The notes under the pieces were generated by a model. That model did not search any database, was not told where the DNA came from, and worked only from the letters and a program-made list of their open reading frames with translations. The position numbers were made by a program, and so were the translations under genes. DNA of 19,818 bases from Omnitrophica WOR_2 bacterium RIFCSPHIGHO2_02_FULL_67_20 (GTDB lineage Bacteria; Omnitrophota; Gorgyraeia; Aquiviventales; Aquiviventaceae): assembly GCA_001805695.1 (NCBI GenBank), contig MHGT01000033.1, positions 1 through 19,818 on the forward strand, in the 5' to 3' direction. Below, one piece after another: positions 1 to 7,211 of this stretch. How positions within the stretch are numbered: the stretch's first letter is position 1; every line of letters begins with the position of its first letter.

Positions 1-726
1 CCATGCGGCGGTGGTGCTGACCAGTCCATCTTCATGTGTCAAAAGCTGCATCAGAGGCCTTACAGCTTCACTGGCTTGTGGTCCAATCCTTCCCAAGGCC
101 ATCGCGCTAAGATGGATGATTCTTGGGTGGGTATCGTGTAGCAGCTCAATCAGTATGGGTACTGCGGTTTGAGGCTCCCACCCTATTTCAGTTAGCGTTT
201 GAATCGCGTAGCTTCGTACTGCCACATCCTCGTCTTTTAACGTTTGAACCAGCGCAGGGATGACTTCTTTATCCTTAGGCTCCAGTAACCACAGAGATCG
301 AGCGGCATCCCTACGGTCTTCTTTATCCTGGCTCTCTAAAGTTTGGATAAGTGCTGGCAAAGGCACGTTGTTCACGAATTTAAGGTATTGACTAACCGAG
401 TCACAAACTCTCAACTCGCTTTTAGAGGTCATTCGACCGCGGGCCTCAATGTGGTCACCAACTTTCAGATGTGCAAAGATCCCCAGATTAGTAGCCTGAC
501 AGAGTGTTTCGCGAGCAGGGATCTTAATGGTTAGCTTTCCTCCCTCCTCTTTATGAAGCAGCAAGACGCCGTCTCCATCCACAAACATTGGTCTGAAGTC
601 TAAGTTCAAGATCTGCCCTCTCACGGTCACTTCTTCCCCAACCGTGTCAGCTAGTGATGCACCATCACTTACCATAACATCCACAACTGCTAAGGCAAAA
701 ATAAAAGGGAGTGTTCGGGCAATCAT
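1..726 (-). CDS. OB-fold-like plus HEAT-repeat protein, C-terminus cut by window edge
   Basis: Reading the minus strand from an ATG at 726 gives 242 uninterrupted codons to base 1, so the 3' end lies outside the window. Residues 1-20 are hydrophobic and could be a signal peptide or anchor. Residues 30-118 look like a small OB-type beta barrel (VTVRGQIL, LKVGDHIEARGRM). From about 121 on there are four roughly 33-residue HEAT units (LPALIQTLESQD, VIPALVQTLKDED, VPILIELLHDTHP, VRPLMQLLTHED). HEAT repeats are protein-binding scaffolds; the partner is unknown. An in-frame TAA at 781-783 limits the start, and ATG 726 is the only ATG in the interval. No clear Shine-Dalgarno is seen. GC is about 50% and third codon positions are AT-tolerant, unlike the other minus-strand genes, which suggests foreign origin. 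Domain call is confident, function is not. Confidence 0.75.
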   Translation of the reverse strand, partial: MIARTLPFIFALAVVDVMVSDGASLADTVGEEVTVRGQILNLDFRPMFVDGDGVLLLHKEEGGKLTIKIPARETLCQATNLGIFAHLKVGDHIEARGRMTSKSELRVCDSVSQYLKFVNNVPLPALIQTLESQDKEDRRDAARSLWLLEPKDKEVIPALVQTLKDEDVAVRSYAIQTLTEIGWEPQTAVPILIELLHDTHPRIIHLSAMALGRIGPQASEAVRPLMQLLTHEDGLVSTTAAW

Positions 727-780
727 TGGACTGAAGATGTAAATACCCTTAGGAACCGTTTCCTGCTCATGCTGAAGCAG

Positions 781-900
781 TTATTCGTATCCGTTTAGCC
801 TCCTCAGCAGCTCCAGCGCCATCTTGCGCCAGTGCCACATACGGCCGAGGCCGACGGCCGAGATCCGCGACGAGGGAACAACCGGACGACCCTTCCACAT
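781..900 (-). pseudogene. Short 39-codon ORF, possible C-terminal gene remnant
   Basis: A GC-rich patch reads on the minus strand from ATG 900 to TAA 781 and ends in LELLRRLNGYE. An in-frame stop directly precedes the ATG. The residues (several Trp, Arg and Leu) look like the tail of a real protein rather than random coding, and the patch is flanked on both sides by AT-richer DNA. It may be what remains of a host gene disrupted next to the insertion sequence. I do not recognise the family, and a chance ORF is possible. Confidence 0.25.
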
Positions 901-954
901 TTAGCTTAGAGAACATTTCAGAAACGTTTCTTCATCTCAGCACTGCCTGATCTC

Positions 955-971
955 ATGAAAACAGGCGACCC
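955..971 (+). repeat. Left inverted repeat of the IS element
   Basis: The sequence atgaaaacaggcgaccc is the exact reverse complement of 2176-2192. The match stops at both neighbours, so it is 17 bp. Confidence 0.85.
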
Positions 972-1024
972 CTGGGGCACGACGGGCTAGACTAGACCCA
1001 GGCCCCAACGAGAGGAGGTCGCCT

Positions 1025-2068
1025 ATGACGTATTATGTGGGACTGGATCTGCATAAGTCAATGAGCGTGCTGGTGGTGAAGGACCGGGATGGTCGCCTGA
1101 TCCGTGAGGGGCGTGTGGCCAACGACCCCACGGAACTGCAGCAGTTCTTTGCCCCGTGTCAGGATCAGCCGGTGACGATTGCCCTCGAGGCCACGACCCA
1201 CTACACCTGGATGTACGACACCCTGGAAGCCCTGGGCCACACCGTCCAGTTGGCGCACCCGCTGAAGGTACGGGCGATCGCTTCGGCCCGGATTAAGACC
1301 GACCGGATTGATGCCGGGATCCTCTGCGACCTCCTGCGAGGGAACCTGTTGCCGACGAGCTACGTGCCCCCGCCACCGATCCGAGCGCTGCGCGAGTTGC
1401 TGCGCCATCGCATCCGTCTGGTGCACGATCGGACCCAGGTCAAGAATCGGCTCACGGTACTCCTCGCCAAGACGAATCAGACGGTGTCGGGCACCGACCC
1501 CTTCGGGGTCAAGGGCCGCGCGCTCTTGGCAGCGCTGCCGCTGCCCCCCATGTTGGCCTGGCAGCGGGAGGATGGCCTCAGCCAACTGGAGGCCCTGAAT
1601 CGCCAGATCAAGCGGATCGATGTCCACCTGCGCGACCTCGCCCGGGAGCACCCCGAGGTACCCCGCCTCACCGCGATTCCCGGCATCGGCATCTTCTCGG
1701 CCCTGCTCATCCTCGCCGAGATTGGGAACATCCAGCGCTTCCCGTCGGCGAAGCAGTTGGTGGGGTATGCCGGCCTGGCGCCGGGCCTCTATCAGAGTGG
1801 CTGCACCCGCCACGGGCGCGGGATCACTCGCCAAGGCAGTCGCTATCTGCGGTGGATTCTCGTCGAAGCCAGCCAGCATGTGATTCGCCACCCCGGCCCC
1901 TTGCGGTCGACGTACCTGCGCTTGGCGAAGGGGAAAGGGCATGGCAAAGCGTTGGTTGCGATCGCGCGCAAGCTCCTGGTGGGGCTCTATGCGGTTCTGC
2001 ACGATCAGCACGCGTTCTGTCCGACCACAACACCGATACCCGTCAGCGGAGCCCGCCCGAGGGACTAG
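1025..2068 (+). CDS. IS110-family transposase (DEDD RuvC-like)
   Basis: This 347-residue protein is the recombinase of the IS element. The N-terminal RuvC-like DEDD domain shows D8 in GLDLHK, E55 in ALEAT, and D93/D96 in KTDRIDA. The C-terminal Tnp20 domain has IPGIG at 218-222, YAGLAP at 248-253 and a QSG motif whose S258 is the candidate catalytic serine, followed by the conserved GxITRxGSRYLR stretch. The length is normal for the family and the frame is intact. The start is fixed by a strong Shine-Dalgarno, gaggagg at 1012-1018, seven bases before the ATG. Family knowledge: these enzymes act with a bridge or seek RNA that pairs with donor and target DNA. It is the only plus-strand gene in the window. 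Confidence 0.93.
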   Translation: MTYYVGLDLHKSMSVLVVKDRDGRLIREGRVANDPTELQQFFAPCQDQPVTIALEATTHYTWMYDTLEALGHTVQLAHPLKVRAIASARIKTDRIDAGILCDLLRGNLLPTSYVPPPPIRALRELLRHRIRLVHDRTQVKNRLTVLLAKTNQTVSGTDPFGVKGRALLAALPLPPMLAWQREDGLSQLEALNRQIKRIDVHLRDLAREHPEVPRLTAIPGIGIFSALLILAEIGNIQRFPSAKQLVGYAGLAPGLYQSGCTRHGRGITRQGSRYLRWILVEASQHVIRHPGPLRSTYLRLAKGKGHGKALVAIARKLLVGLYAVLHDQHAFCPTTTPIPVSGARPRD

Positions 2069-2175
2069 GTCCCCACCTGTATGCCTGATTGGGACCGCTG
2101 GCGCTGAATCCAAGCTCATGTGCGGCTCACCCCGCACGAATAGATGTGTAGCGCAAACTCTTAAAAGTACTTGAC
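2068..2175 (+). ncRNA. Candidate IS1111-type bridge/seek RNA
   Basis: The non-coding stretch between the transposase stop and the right inverted repeat folds into two nested units. Hairpin 1 pairs GGTCCC (2068-2073) with GGGACC (2091-2096) around a 17-nt loop. Hairpin 2 is closed by GCGCT (2101-2105) with AGCGC (2150-2154) and holds an inner stem GTGCGG/CCGCAC (2120-2125, 2132-2137). Family knowledge: IS1111-group elements encode a guide RNA downstream of the transposase, with target- and donor-pairing loops. The position and the two-hairpin fold fit. Exact RNA ends and the guide bases cannot be read from one copy. Confidence 0.45.
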
Positions 2176-2192
2176 GGGTCGCCTGTTTTCAT
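2176..2192 (-). repeat. Right inverted repeat of the IS element
   Basis: Perfect 17-bp reverse complement of 955-971. It ends the element about 107 bp after the transposase stop. Confidence 0.85.
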
Positions 2193-2203
2193 AGATGTCC
2201 CCC

Positions 2204-2233
2204 AGGTGCCAGGCACCCCGGTAGCTGGCACCT
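2204..2233. repeat. REP-like palindrome next to the IS right end
   Basis: AGGTGCCA (2204-2211) pairs with TGGCACCT (2226-2233) around a 14-nt loop that contains a further ggcacc. The stem is followed on the plus strand by a T-rich stretch (tttacctttattt). It could be a REP-type palindrome, a hairpin target favoured by the IS, or a weak terminator for the transposase transcript. Confidence 0.45.
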
Positions 2234-2256
2234 TTACCTTTATTTATCATTGGCGT

Positions 2257-2388
2257 GATAACGCAGATGCGCCCAGGCGACACCGGCCGACAAGATGATA
2301 AAGCAGATAACACGTCGCATCTGTGTTATCTGCTTTATCTGCTTTATCTGCTTTACAACGTGGTCTTGCGCTGTGAATCTGCTTTATC
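2257..2388. repeat. Nonamer inverted array (array 1)
   Basis: A perfect 17-bp inverted repeat (2297-2313 with 2323-2339, 9-nt loop) is extended by direct copies of the 9-bp unit ctgctttat; a further degenerate copy lies at about 2375-2388. It lies just after the GH57 stop on the minus strand. The hairpin could end that transcript, but there is no clean T-run and the unit periodicity matches the other arrays in the window. Confidence 0.75.
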
Positions 2389-2398
2389 CTCCGATCTC

Positions 2399-3982
2399 TC
2401 AAGCGTAGACGCGGTAGTCGAGGAACGGAAAGCAGTTGTCTTTCTCCTCGACGCCGGCGACCCAGCCCTCATCGACGCGGCCGCGTCGGACCGCCTCCTC
2501 AAGCGCGCTGAAGCGCGCGAGATGGTCGTGGATGCGCCGGTAGGCGTAGGCGGTGTGGGTCTGCGTCTTGAGGATGAACGCCCAGTCCGAGGACTGGGCC
2601 AGCAGCAGCTCCCGGGCCATCTGGTTGAGCAGCCGCTCGCGCAGCGGGTCGGGATGGCGGTGCGCGCGCGCCGAGTCGGTCATGCGCTCGGCCATCTTGT
2701 GGAGGTGGCGGTAGAGCCAGTCGTTCGCGCCGGTGAGCCACACGTCGCTGTAGCCGCCGTTGCCCCAGCTCGAGAGCGACGGCTGAAGCGCCTGGTTCGT
2801 GGGGTAGCGCTCAAAGTAGTCGGCGGGCGAGATGAGCCGGACGTCCGGCTGGTCGGCGTGGGCCTTGCGGATGACGAACTCCAGCCAATCGGGGCCCTCG
2901 AACCACCAGTGGCCGAAGAGCTCGGCGTCGTACGGGCTGACGATAATCGGGACCCGGCCCAGCACGGACGAGAGGTGCTCGGCTTGCTTGCCGCGGTTGA
3001 AGAGAAAGTTGCTCGCGTGTCCGGCGGCTTGTTCCAGCGCGCGGTCCGGATCGTAGGGCTGCTTGTCGTCGGTCTTCCCGGTAATCCGGTAGTACTTGAT
3101 GCCGGTGTGGAGGCGCGCGCCGTCGCCGTTGAGATACGGCCGCACGTAGTCATAGTCGAGGTCGAAGCCGATATCGCGGTAGAACTCCCGGTAGTGGAAG
3201 TCCCCGGGATACCCCTCCTCCGCGCTCCAGACGCTCTTCGAGGATTCCATGTCGCGGCCGAACGCCGCCACTCCGCTGGGGCAGATCGCCGGCGCGTAGA
3301 CGCCGTACTTCGGACGGGGCGAGCCGAAGAGAATTCCGTGGGCGTCGGTCAGGAAGTAGCGGATGCCGCACTCCTTGAGGACGGCGTCGTGCCCCGGCTG
3401 GTAGCCGCACTCGGGCAGCCAGAAACCGGTCGGCCGCCGGCCAAAGGCGTGCTCGAACGCCGCCACCCCGATGCGGATCTGGGCGCGCACGGCGGCGGGC
3501 TGGGTCTCCATGAGCGGCAGGTAGCCGTGCGTCGCGCACGAGGCGATCGGTTCGAGGACGCCCCGCTCGCTGAGCGAGCGGAAGGCGCCGATGAGGTCGC
3601 GCCGGTAGGCTTCGACGTAGAGCCGCCGCGCGGTCGTGAACCGATGGTGGTAGAACAGCGCCAGGCGGTGGAACGGCGGCTCCCACCGCGTCCGCTCGAT
3701 CTCCTTCGCCGAGAGCTCGATGAGCGCTTCGAGGTGGCGGAGGTAGCGCGTCCGGAGCAGCTCGTCGGCGAGCATCGCCAGGAGCGGCGGCGTGAACGAC
3801 ATCGTGACGCGGAACGGCACGCGCTCGTCGGCGAGCCGGTGGAACCGCGCAAGGAGCGGCAGATAGGTTTCCGTGATGGCTTCGAAGAGCCAGCGCTCTT
3901 CCAGGAAGGACGGGTGCTCCGGGTGGCGCACGAACGGCAGGTGCGTGTGCAGGACGAGGGCGAGCAGGCCGCGCGGCTCCAT
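2399..3982 (-). CDS. GH57 1,4-alpha-glucan branching enzyme (DUF1957 type)
   Basis: This 527-residue enzyme forms alpha-1,6 branches in glycogen-like glucan and acts in the cytoplasm. The N-terminus carries the GH57 signature LHTHLPFVRHPEH. The nucleophile is E191 in GFWLPECGYQPG and the acid/base D352 in SPYDAELFGHWWFEGP; both positions agree with characterised family members of about 520 residues. The C-terminal helical domain holds SSWGNGGYSDVWLTG and ends in the insert-rich DUF1957 region. The start is the ATG at 3982, one base overlapping the TGA of the upstream DUF4912 gene (TGATG), with ggaggag seven bases before it, so the two are translationally coupled. A longer upstream reading in this frame has no similarity to the family. 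GlgB of family GH13 is the alternative branching enzyme and is not seen here. Confidence 0.9.
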   Translation of the reverse strand: MEPRGLLALVLHTHLPFVRHPEHPSFLEERWLFEAITETYLPLLARFHRLADERVPFRVTMSFTPPLLAMLADELLRTRYLRHLEALIELSAKEIERTRWEPPFHRLALFYHHRFTTARRLYVEAYRRDLIGAFRSLSERGVLEPIASCATHGYLPLMETQPAAVRAQIRIGVAAFEHAFGRRPTGFWLPECGYQPGHDAVLKECGIRYFLTDAHGILFGSPRPKYGVYAPAICPSGVAAFGRDMESSKSVWSAEEGYPGDFHYREFYRDIGFDLDYDYVRPYLNGDGARLHTGIKYYRITGKTDDKQPYDPDRALEQAAGHASNFLFNRGKQAEHLSSVLGRVPIIVSPYDAELFGHWWFEGPDWLEFVIRKAHADQPDVRLISPADYFERYPTNQALQPSLSSWGNGGYSDVWLTGANDWLYRHLHKMAERMTDSARAHRHPDPLRERLLNQMARELLLAQSSDWAFILKTQTHTAYAYRRIHDHLARFSALEEAVRRGRVDEGWVAGVEEKDNCFPFLDYRVYA

Positions 3983-5358
3983 CAGGCGGCTCCTCCGGGC
4001 GAGGGCCGGTCGGCCGGCTTCCCGCTCGGGCGGAACGGCTTGGCCGGGCGCTCGGGTTCGAGCGTCCCGGACCAGGCGAGTGTCACGGTCGGCGTGATCG
4101 TCCGGGTGGTGGCGCCGTCGGCCGAGGTGACATCGATGGTGATCGTTTGCGCCCCGTCGGGCACCGCGAGGCGGATGGTAAAGGTCCCGTCGGGCCGCAA
4201 CAGCACTGGCCGGCCCTGGATGCTCACTTTCGCCCGCGGCTCGGTGGCACCATGGATCACGAGGTCCGTGTTTACCCGGCACCAGAACCCCTTGACGACC
4301 GCCGGACGCGCCGCCGCAGTCCCCGCGGGCAGCCAGGCGTGCGCGGAGGACGGAGCCGACATCCAGCCCGAGGGGCTGGAGCCCCTCCCGACGGCGCCGC
4401 CGAAGAGCCGCCAAAACGTTTCGTCATCGATCGCCCAGGCCGTGTCAATGACCTCGGACGGCCCCGCCCGCGGCGTCGTGACGCGGTTCGACCGCGCGAG
4501 GAGCAGAAATCGGCCGCCGCGGGTCAGGAGCCCGATCTCCACGATGAACGATCGGTCCGGGGCGTTGGCGTGGATGTACCAGCTCGTCGCCAGCCCGGAG
4601 AGCGGAATGTCGAACCACCGGCGGGCCGACTGGTCGGGAAACGCGGTGTCGGTGACATCGTAGACGCGCAGGACGCTCTGCAGTCCGACGATGTCCTCAG
4701 GCGTCAACTGGCTCCGGGCCGCGCGCTCCGCCTGCGGCTGGACTTCCCAGTAGGCATAGAGCCACCAGGGGTCTTTGATCATCAAGACGATGCGGGTGTC
4801 GCCGTAGCCGGCGGGGAGGGAGTACTGCTCTTCCGGAGCCGGCGCGCCGGCGGCCGCATGCTCGGGAATCGGCGGGGCGGGGTATGGCGCGGCGATCGGG
4901 AGGACCGTTCCGCTGGGCGCTGCGGGTCTCGGCGGCTTCCGTGCCGACGAGATCGCCGGCGCGCTCACCGGCCGAACCGGCCTGGACCTCGGGCGGAGCG
5001 CCCCCCCAGTCACGCCGCTGGCGGACCCCGCCGAAGGCGGGGCGGCGGGACGGAGGCGCACACTCGGTTCGCGCGCCGGCTTGCGCACGACCGACCGGCG
5101 CGCGATGGGCACGAACGGCGCGGGTGCCGCCGCGGCCGGCCTGCTGGAAGACGCAGGCGCCGCCCGCCGCTTGGTCTGTGAGGTCGCCGCCCGGCGGGCG
5201 TGTGACGCCACCCGCTTTGCCAGGGTGGAGACGAGTACCGCGAGTCGGCGGGCGCCGGTCTTCGCGGAAGCGCCGGTGCTACGCGGAGAGGATGACGCGC
5301 GCGCCTTGGGCGACGCGCTGGAACGGGTGTGTTTCCGTGACGCTGGTCTGCGTGCCAT
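3982..5358 (-). CDS. DUF4912 protein with basic disordered N-terminus
   Basis: The 458-residue protein starts with about 170 residues rich in Ala, Pro, Arg and Lys, probably disordered and nucleic-acid- or polyanion-binding. Residues 178-320 are a DUF4912 domain, recognised by the DPWWLYAYWEV core (196-206) and the following LRVYDVT and WYIHANAPDRSFIVEIG strands. Residues 358-430 form a second beta domain (VNTDLVIHGATEPRAKVSIQ) resembling an Ig- or carbohydrate-binding-like fold. Pairing with a GH57 branching enzyme suggests a role in glucan handling, which is inference. I chose the ATG at 5358 because a good sigma-70 promoter lies just upstream; a TTG at 5433 would place the promoter inside the gene. 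A GGGGCT/AGCCCC palindrome interrupts the linker between the two domains. Confidence 0.8.
   Translation of the reverse strand: MARRPASRKHTRSSASPKARASSSPRSTGASAKTGARRLAVLVSTLAKRVASHARRAATSQTKRRAAPASSSRPAAAAPAPFVPIARRSVVRKPAREPSVRLRPAAPPSAGSASGVTGGALRPRSRPVRPVSAPAISSARKPPRPAAPSGTVLPIAAPYPAPPIPEHAAAGAPAPEEQYSLPAGYGDTRIVLMIKDPWWLYAYWEVQPQAERAARSQLTPEDIVGLQSVLRVYDVTDTAFPDQSARRWFDIPLSGLATSWYIHANAPDRSFIVEIGLLTRGGRFLLLARSNRVTTPRAGPSEVIDTAWAIDDETFWRLFGGAVGRGSSPSGWMSAPSSAHAWLPAGTAAARPAVVKGFWCRVNTDLVIHGATEPRAKVSIQGRPVLLRPDGTFTIRLAVPDGAQTITIDVTSADGATTRTITPTVTLAWSGTLEPERPAKPFRPSGKPADRPSPGGAA
4370..4387. repeat. Short palindrome inside the DUF4912 gene
   Basis: GAGGGGCT (4370-4377) and AGCCCCTC (4380-4387) form an 8-bp stem with a 2-nt loop. 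In the coding frame it gives the Gly/Ser/Pro-rich linker GRGSSPSGW between the DUF4912 core and the C-terminal beta domain. It looks like an REP-type insertion tolerated in a linker. Confidence 0.5.
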
Positions 5359-5404
5359 GCCCGTCTTCCCGCCTCGGCTCACTGCGCACGAACGCGTACA
5401 CGCT

Positions 5405-5433
5405 ATTATAGCGCGCGCGGCGGGTCCCGCCAA
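5405..5433 (-). promoter_or_regulatory. Sigma-70 promoter for DUF4912-GH57 pair
   Basis: On the minus strand, TTGGCG (5433-5428) and a perfect TATAAT (5410-5405) are separated by exactly 17 bp. Transcription would start near 5398, about 40 bases before the ATG at 5358. Confidence 0.65.
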
Positions 5434-5463
5434 CCTGGACCGCTGGTCGTGCCTTCACTTGGC

Positions 5464-5537
5464 GTGATTTCGCAGATTTTGGAACGATTTCGCCGATACG
5501 GCCGTATCTGCGTAATCATCTCACAATCGGTGAAATC
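5464..5537. repeat. Nonamer inverted array (array 2)
   Basis: Units like gatttcgca and gattttgga form the left arm. Units such as atctgcgta and aatcggtga form the right arm. The centre is a perfect 12-bp palindrome, atacggccgtat, at 5496-5507. It fills the gap between the exchanger stop and the DUF4912 promoter, and belongs to the same unit family as the array at 9235-9304. Confidence 0.7.
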
Positions 5538-5542
5538 TAAAT

Positions 5543-6766
5543 TCAGGCACTACCGGACCGCACCCCCCCCCGCCAACCGAAGCGGATGAGGTCGCGCGCC
5601 GAACGGCGGAACGTGGGGCTGGCGAGGTACAGGAGCGTCACCGCCAGGTACGCGTAGCCGAGCAGGAGGCGGATCTGCGTGGTCGGGAAGACGAACTGGA
5701 GACTGAAGAGCCCCAGCATCAGCAGCGCCTCCCACAACCCGAAGCTGAGGTTGGCGAGGACGACGATGCCGAGGAGCGACTGGGCCGCGGTCAGGAAGAG
5801 TTCCTCGGCCTGGCGCGCGTCCAGGGGCATCGGCTGCAGGTGCCCTCCCGAGAGCGCATACACCATCGGCAGCAGCCCCACGAGCAGCGTCCACTGGTTC
5901 ACCTTCGAAGAGATGAGCGTGCCCAGGCCTGCCGTCGGGTTGCCCCGGAGCGCGAACATCACGGCGACGATGAACTCCGGCGCCTCTGACGCCAGCGGGG
6001 CGAGCCACTGGATGAGGATGAACTCCTCGATGCCCAGCCGCCGCGCGTTGTGGAGCAGCCCGTTGGCGAACGGCTCCGCCGAGATGAGGATCGCGTACGC
6101 CGGCAGGAGAAACAGAGCGAGGGTGGCCGCGCGGCGCCACGGCTTGGACAGCAGGGCCAACCGCTCCGGCGGGCCGGCCAGCCCCGGCTCCGCGACGTGC
6201 CCGCGGCTGGCGGCGCGGATGTAGCACACGAAGAGCCCGATCAGGAAGATCGTATCGACGACCGACAGCGTGCGCTTGAGCGGGATGACGAAGGCGTAGC
6301 AGGTGGCGACGAGCAGGGTGAAGAGCTCCAGCCGCTGGGCGGGCTGGACCGCGATCGACCGCTGACGGGTGCGCGCCCAGTACGCGAGGAGGACGACGGA
6401 CCAGCCCAGGCCGATGAGCAGCCGGTTGGCGCCGGTCATGTTGGCGGTCGCGTACGCGGCGTAGGCCGGTTCCCTAGCGGCCTGCCATGCCAGGTACATG
6501 TCCACCGCGTACTCGGGCAGGACCGCGACGAGCGCCAGGGCCGCCAGCGCGAGCGCCTGCGCGATCTCCAGCTGGGCCAGCTCCGCGGCCCAGGAGAGCA
6601 GCGTGGCGGCGCCGAAGATGGCCAGCCCCGGCAGCACCGTCTCGGCGACCGGGCCCAGCGCAACACCGCTGGCGTGAACCGCCACCCACTGTCCCACCAG
6701 GGCGAGTGCCACGGCGAGGAGGGCGTAATCTCTGGCAAGAGCGAGGCGAGAGGAGCGGAGGGGCAT
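5543..6766 (-). CDS. Na+/Ca2+-exchanger-superfamily membrane protein
   Basis: A 407-residue, strongly hydrophobic protein with about ten membrane segments in two homologous halves. The alpha-1 repeat is at about 80-122 (AVLPEYAVDMYLAW, then ANMTGANRLLIGLGW). The alpha-2 repeat is at 254-297 (LASEAPEFIVAVMFALRGN, then GTLISSKVNQWTLLVG). Both acidic ion-binding residues, E85 and E261 or E264, are present, so it should exchange a cation such as Ca2+ for Na+ or H+ at the inner membrane. The second repeat departs from the usual GNxxGSNxxN pattern (ISSKVNQ), so the ion is uncertain. The ATG at 6766 has no clear Shine-Dalgarno and stands 26 bases after a nonamer array. Near the 3' end there is a run of nine G on the coding strand (5563-5571), which could slip and change only the last few residues. 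Confidence 0.85.
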   Translation of the reverse strand: MPLRSSRLALARDYALLAVALALVGQWVAVHASGVALGPVAETVLPGLAIFGAATLLSWAAELAQLEIAQALALAALALVAVLPEYAVDMYLAWQAAREPAYAAYATANMTGANRLLIGLGWSVVLLAYWARTRQRSIAVQPAQRLELFTLLVATCYAFVIPLKRTLSVVDTIFLIGLFVCYIRAASRGHVAEPGLAGPPERLALLSKPWRRAATLALFLLPAYAILISAEPFANGLLHNARRLGIEEFILIQWLAPLASEAPEFIVAVMFALRGNPTAGLGTLISSKVNQWTLLVGLLPMVYALSGGHLQPMPLDARQAEELFLTAAQSLLGIVVLANLSFGLWEALLMLGLFSLQFVFPTTQIRLLLGYAYLAVTLLYLASPTFRRSARDLIRFGWRGGVRSGSA

Positions 6767-6792
6767 GGGTGCGCGAGAGAAACTGCTGATCT

Positions 6793-6893
6793 GGTTGAGC
6801 CGGTTTGGCCCGTTATGCCGGTTAAGCCCGTAAGCCAGCTACATCAACGGGCCAAACGGGCACAACAGGCTCAACCGGCCTAACCGGTTCAAC
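6793..6893. repeat. Nonamer inverted array (array 3)
   Basis: About eleven 9-bp units fill the gap between the NIL gene and the exchanger. The left arm is made of units such as ggttgagcc and ggttaagcc; the right arm has complementary units such as aggctcaac and cggttcaac. The stop codon of the NIL gene (6889-6891) is inside the last unit, so the array begins exactly at the gene's end. Confidence 0.8.
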
Positions 6894-7128
6894 TGACGAC
6901 GTCGCCGACCACGGGCTCGACTTTGACGCCCTTCTTCTCGAGGAATGCGACCGCCTTCTTGAGGCTGTCCTCCGGACCTTCCAGCTCCAGGGTCACCTCG
7001 CCGACGCTCTCCGTCACTTTGGCGCGGCGGATGTTCGGGATGACGTCGTACTCCTTGGACATCATGTAGATGACCGGTTCCTTGATGAGGTGCTGCGGGA
7101 AGATCAGCGTGACTTGCTTTCGCGCCAT
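6889..7128 (-). CDS. Stand-alone NIL-domain protein
   Basis: The 79-residue protein is a single NIL domain: a ferredoxin-like fold with QVTLIFPQHLIKEPVIYMMSKEY, followed by NIRRAKV and GEVTLELEG. Family knowledge: NIL domains form the amino-acid-sensing end of the methionine importer ATPase MetN, and also occur with sulfur-handling ferredoxins in homocysteine synthesis. Here it directly follows the sulfur-carrier gene, so a sensing or sulfur-transfer accessory role is likely but unproven. The start is set by a strong taggaggt at 7133-7140. The last residue and the stop fall in the adjacent nonamer array. Confidence 0.85.
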   Translation of the reverse strand: MARKQVTLIFPQHLIKEPVIYMMSKEYDVIPNIRRAKVTESVGEVTLELEGPEDSLKKAVAFLEKKGVKVEPVVGDVVS

Positions 7129-7143
7129 GAAACCTCCTACCGT

Positions 7144-7211
7144 GTCAGAAGCCAGCGCTCAGACGTCAGCGGTCAGAATACATCTGACTGCTGACATCTG
7201 ATTTCTGGCAT
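7144..7211. repeat. Heptamer inverted array (array 4)
   Basis: Five 7-bp units based on gtcagaa/gtcagcg lead to a short tacat loop and four units based on ctgacat/ctgattt. The array overlaps the end of the sulfur-carrier gene: it encodes that protein's last 14 or so residues and its stop at 7166-7168. It ends just before the NIL gene's Shine-Dalgarno. Confidence 0.8.

Larger units (their letters stand above)
955..2192 (+). mobile_element. IS110-family element, IS1111-like group
   Basis: A single transposase gene is bracketed by a perfect 17-bp inverted repeat (955-971 and 2176-2192). IS110-group elements lack terminal inverted repeats, whereas IS1111-group elements carry subterminal ones, so this fits the IS1111 group. 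The real tips probably lie a few bases outside the repeats. No target duplication is visible, as expected for this family. The 5' non-coding end is short (about 50 bp between repeat and gene) and the 3' end longer (about 107 bp), which is where IS1111-type guide RNAs are encoded. The transposase is intact, so the copy could be active. Confidence 0.85.

Noticed and set aside
1058..2137. 359-codon minus-strand frame opposite the transposase
   Set aside because: The transposase has full family motifs and a strong Shine-Dalgarno. The antisense frame has neither.
2255..4663. 802-codon plus-strand open frame across the GH57 and DUF4912 genes
   Set aside because: It is antisense to two well-supported genes, has no recognisable motifs, and reads as the Val/Arg/Glu-rich shadow expected in GC-rich DNA.
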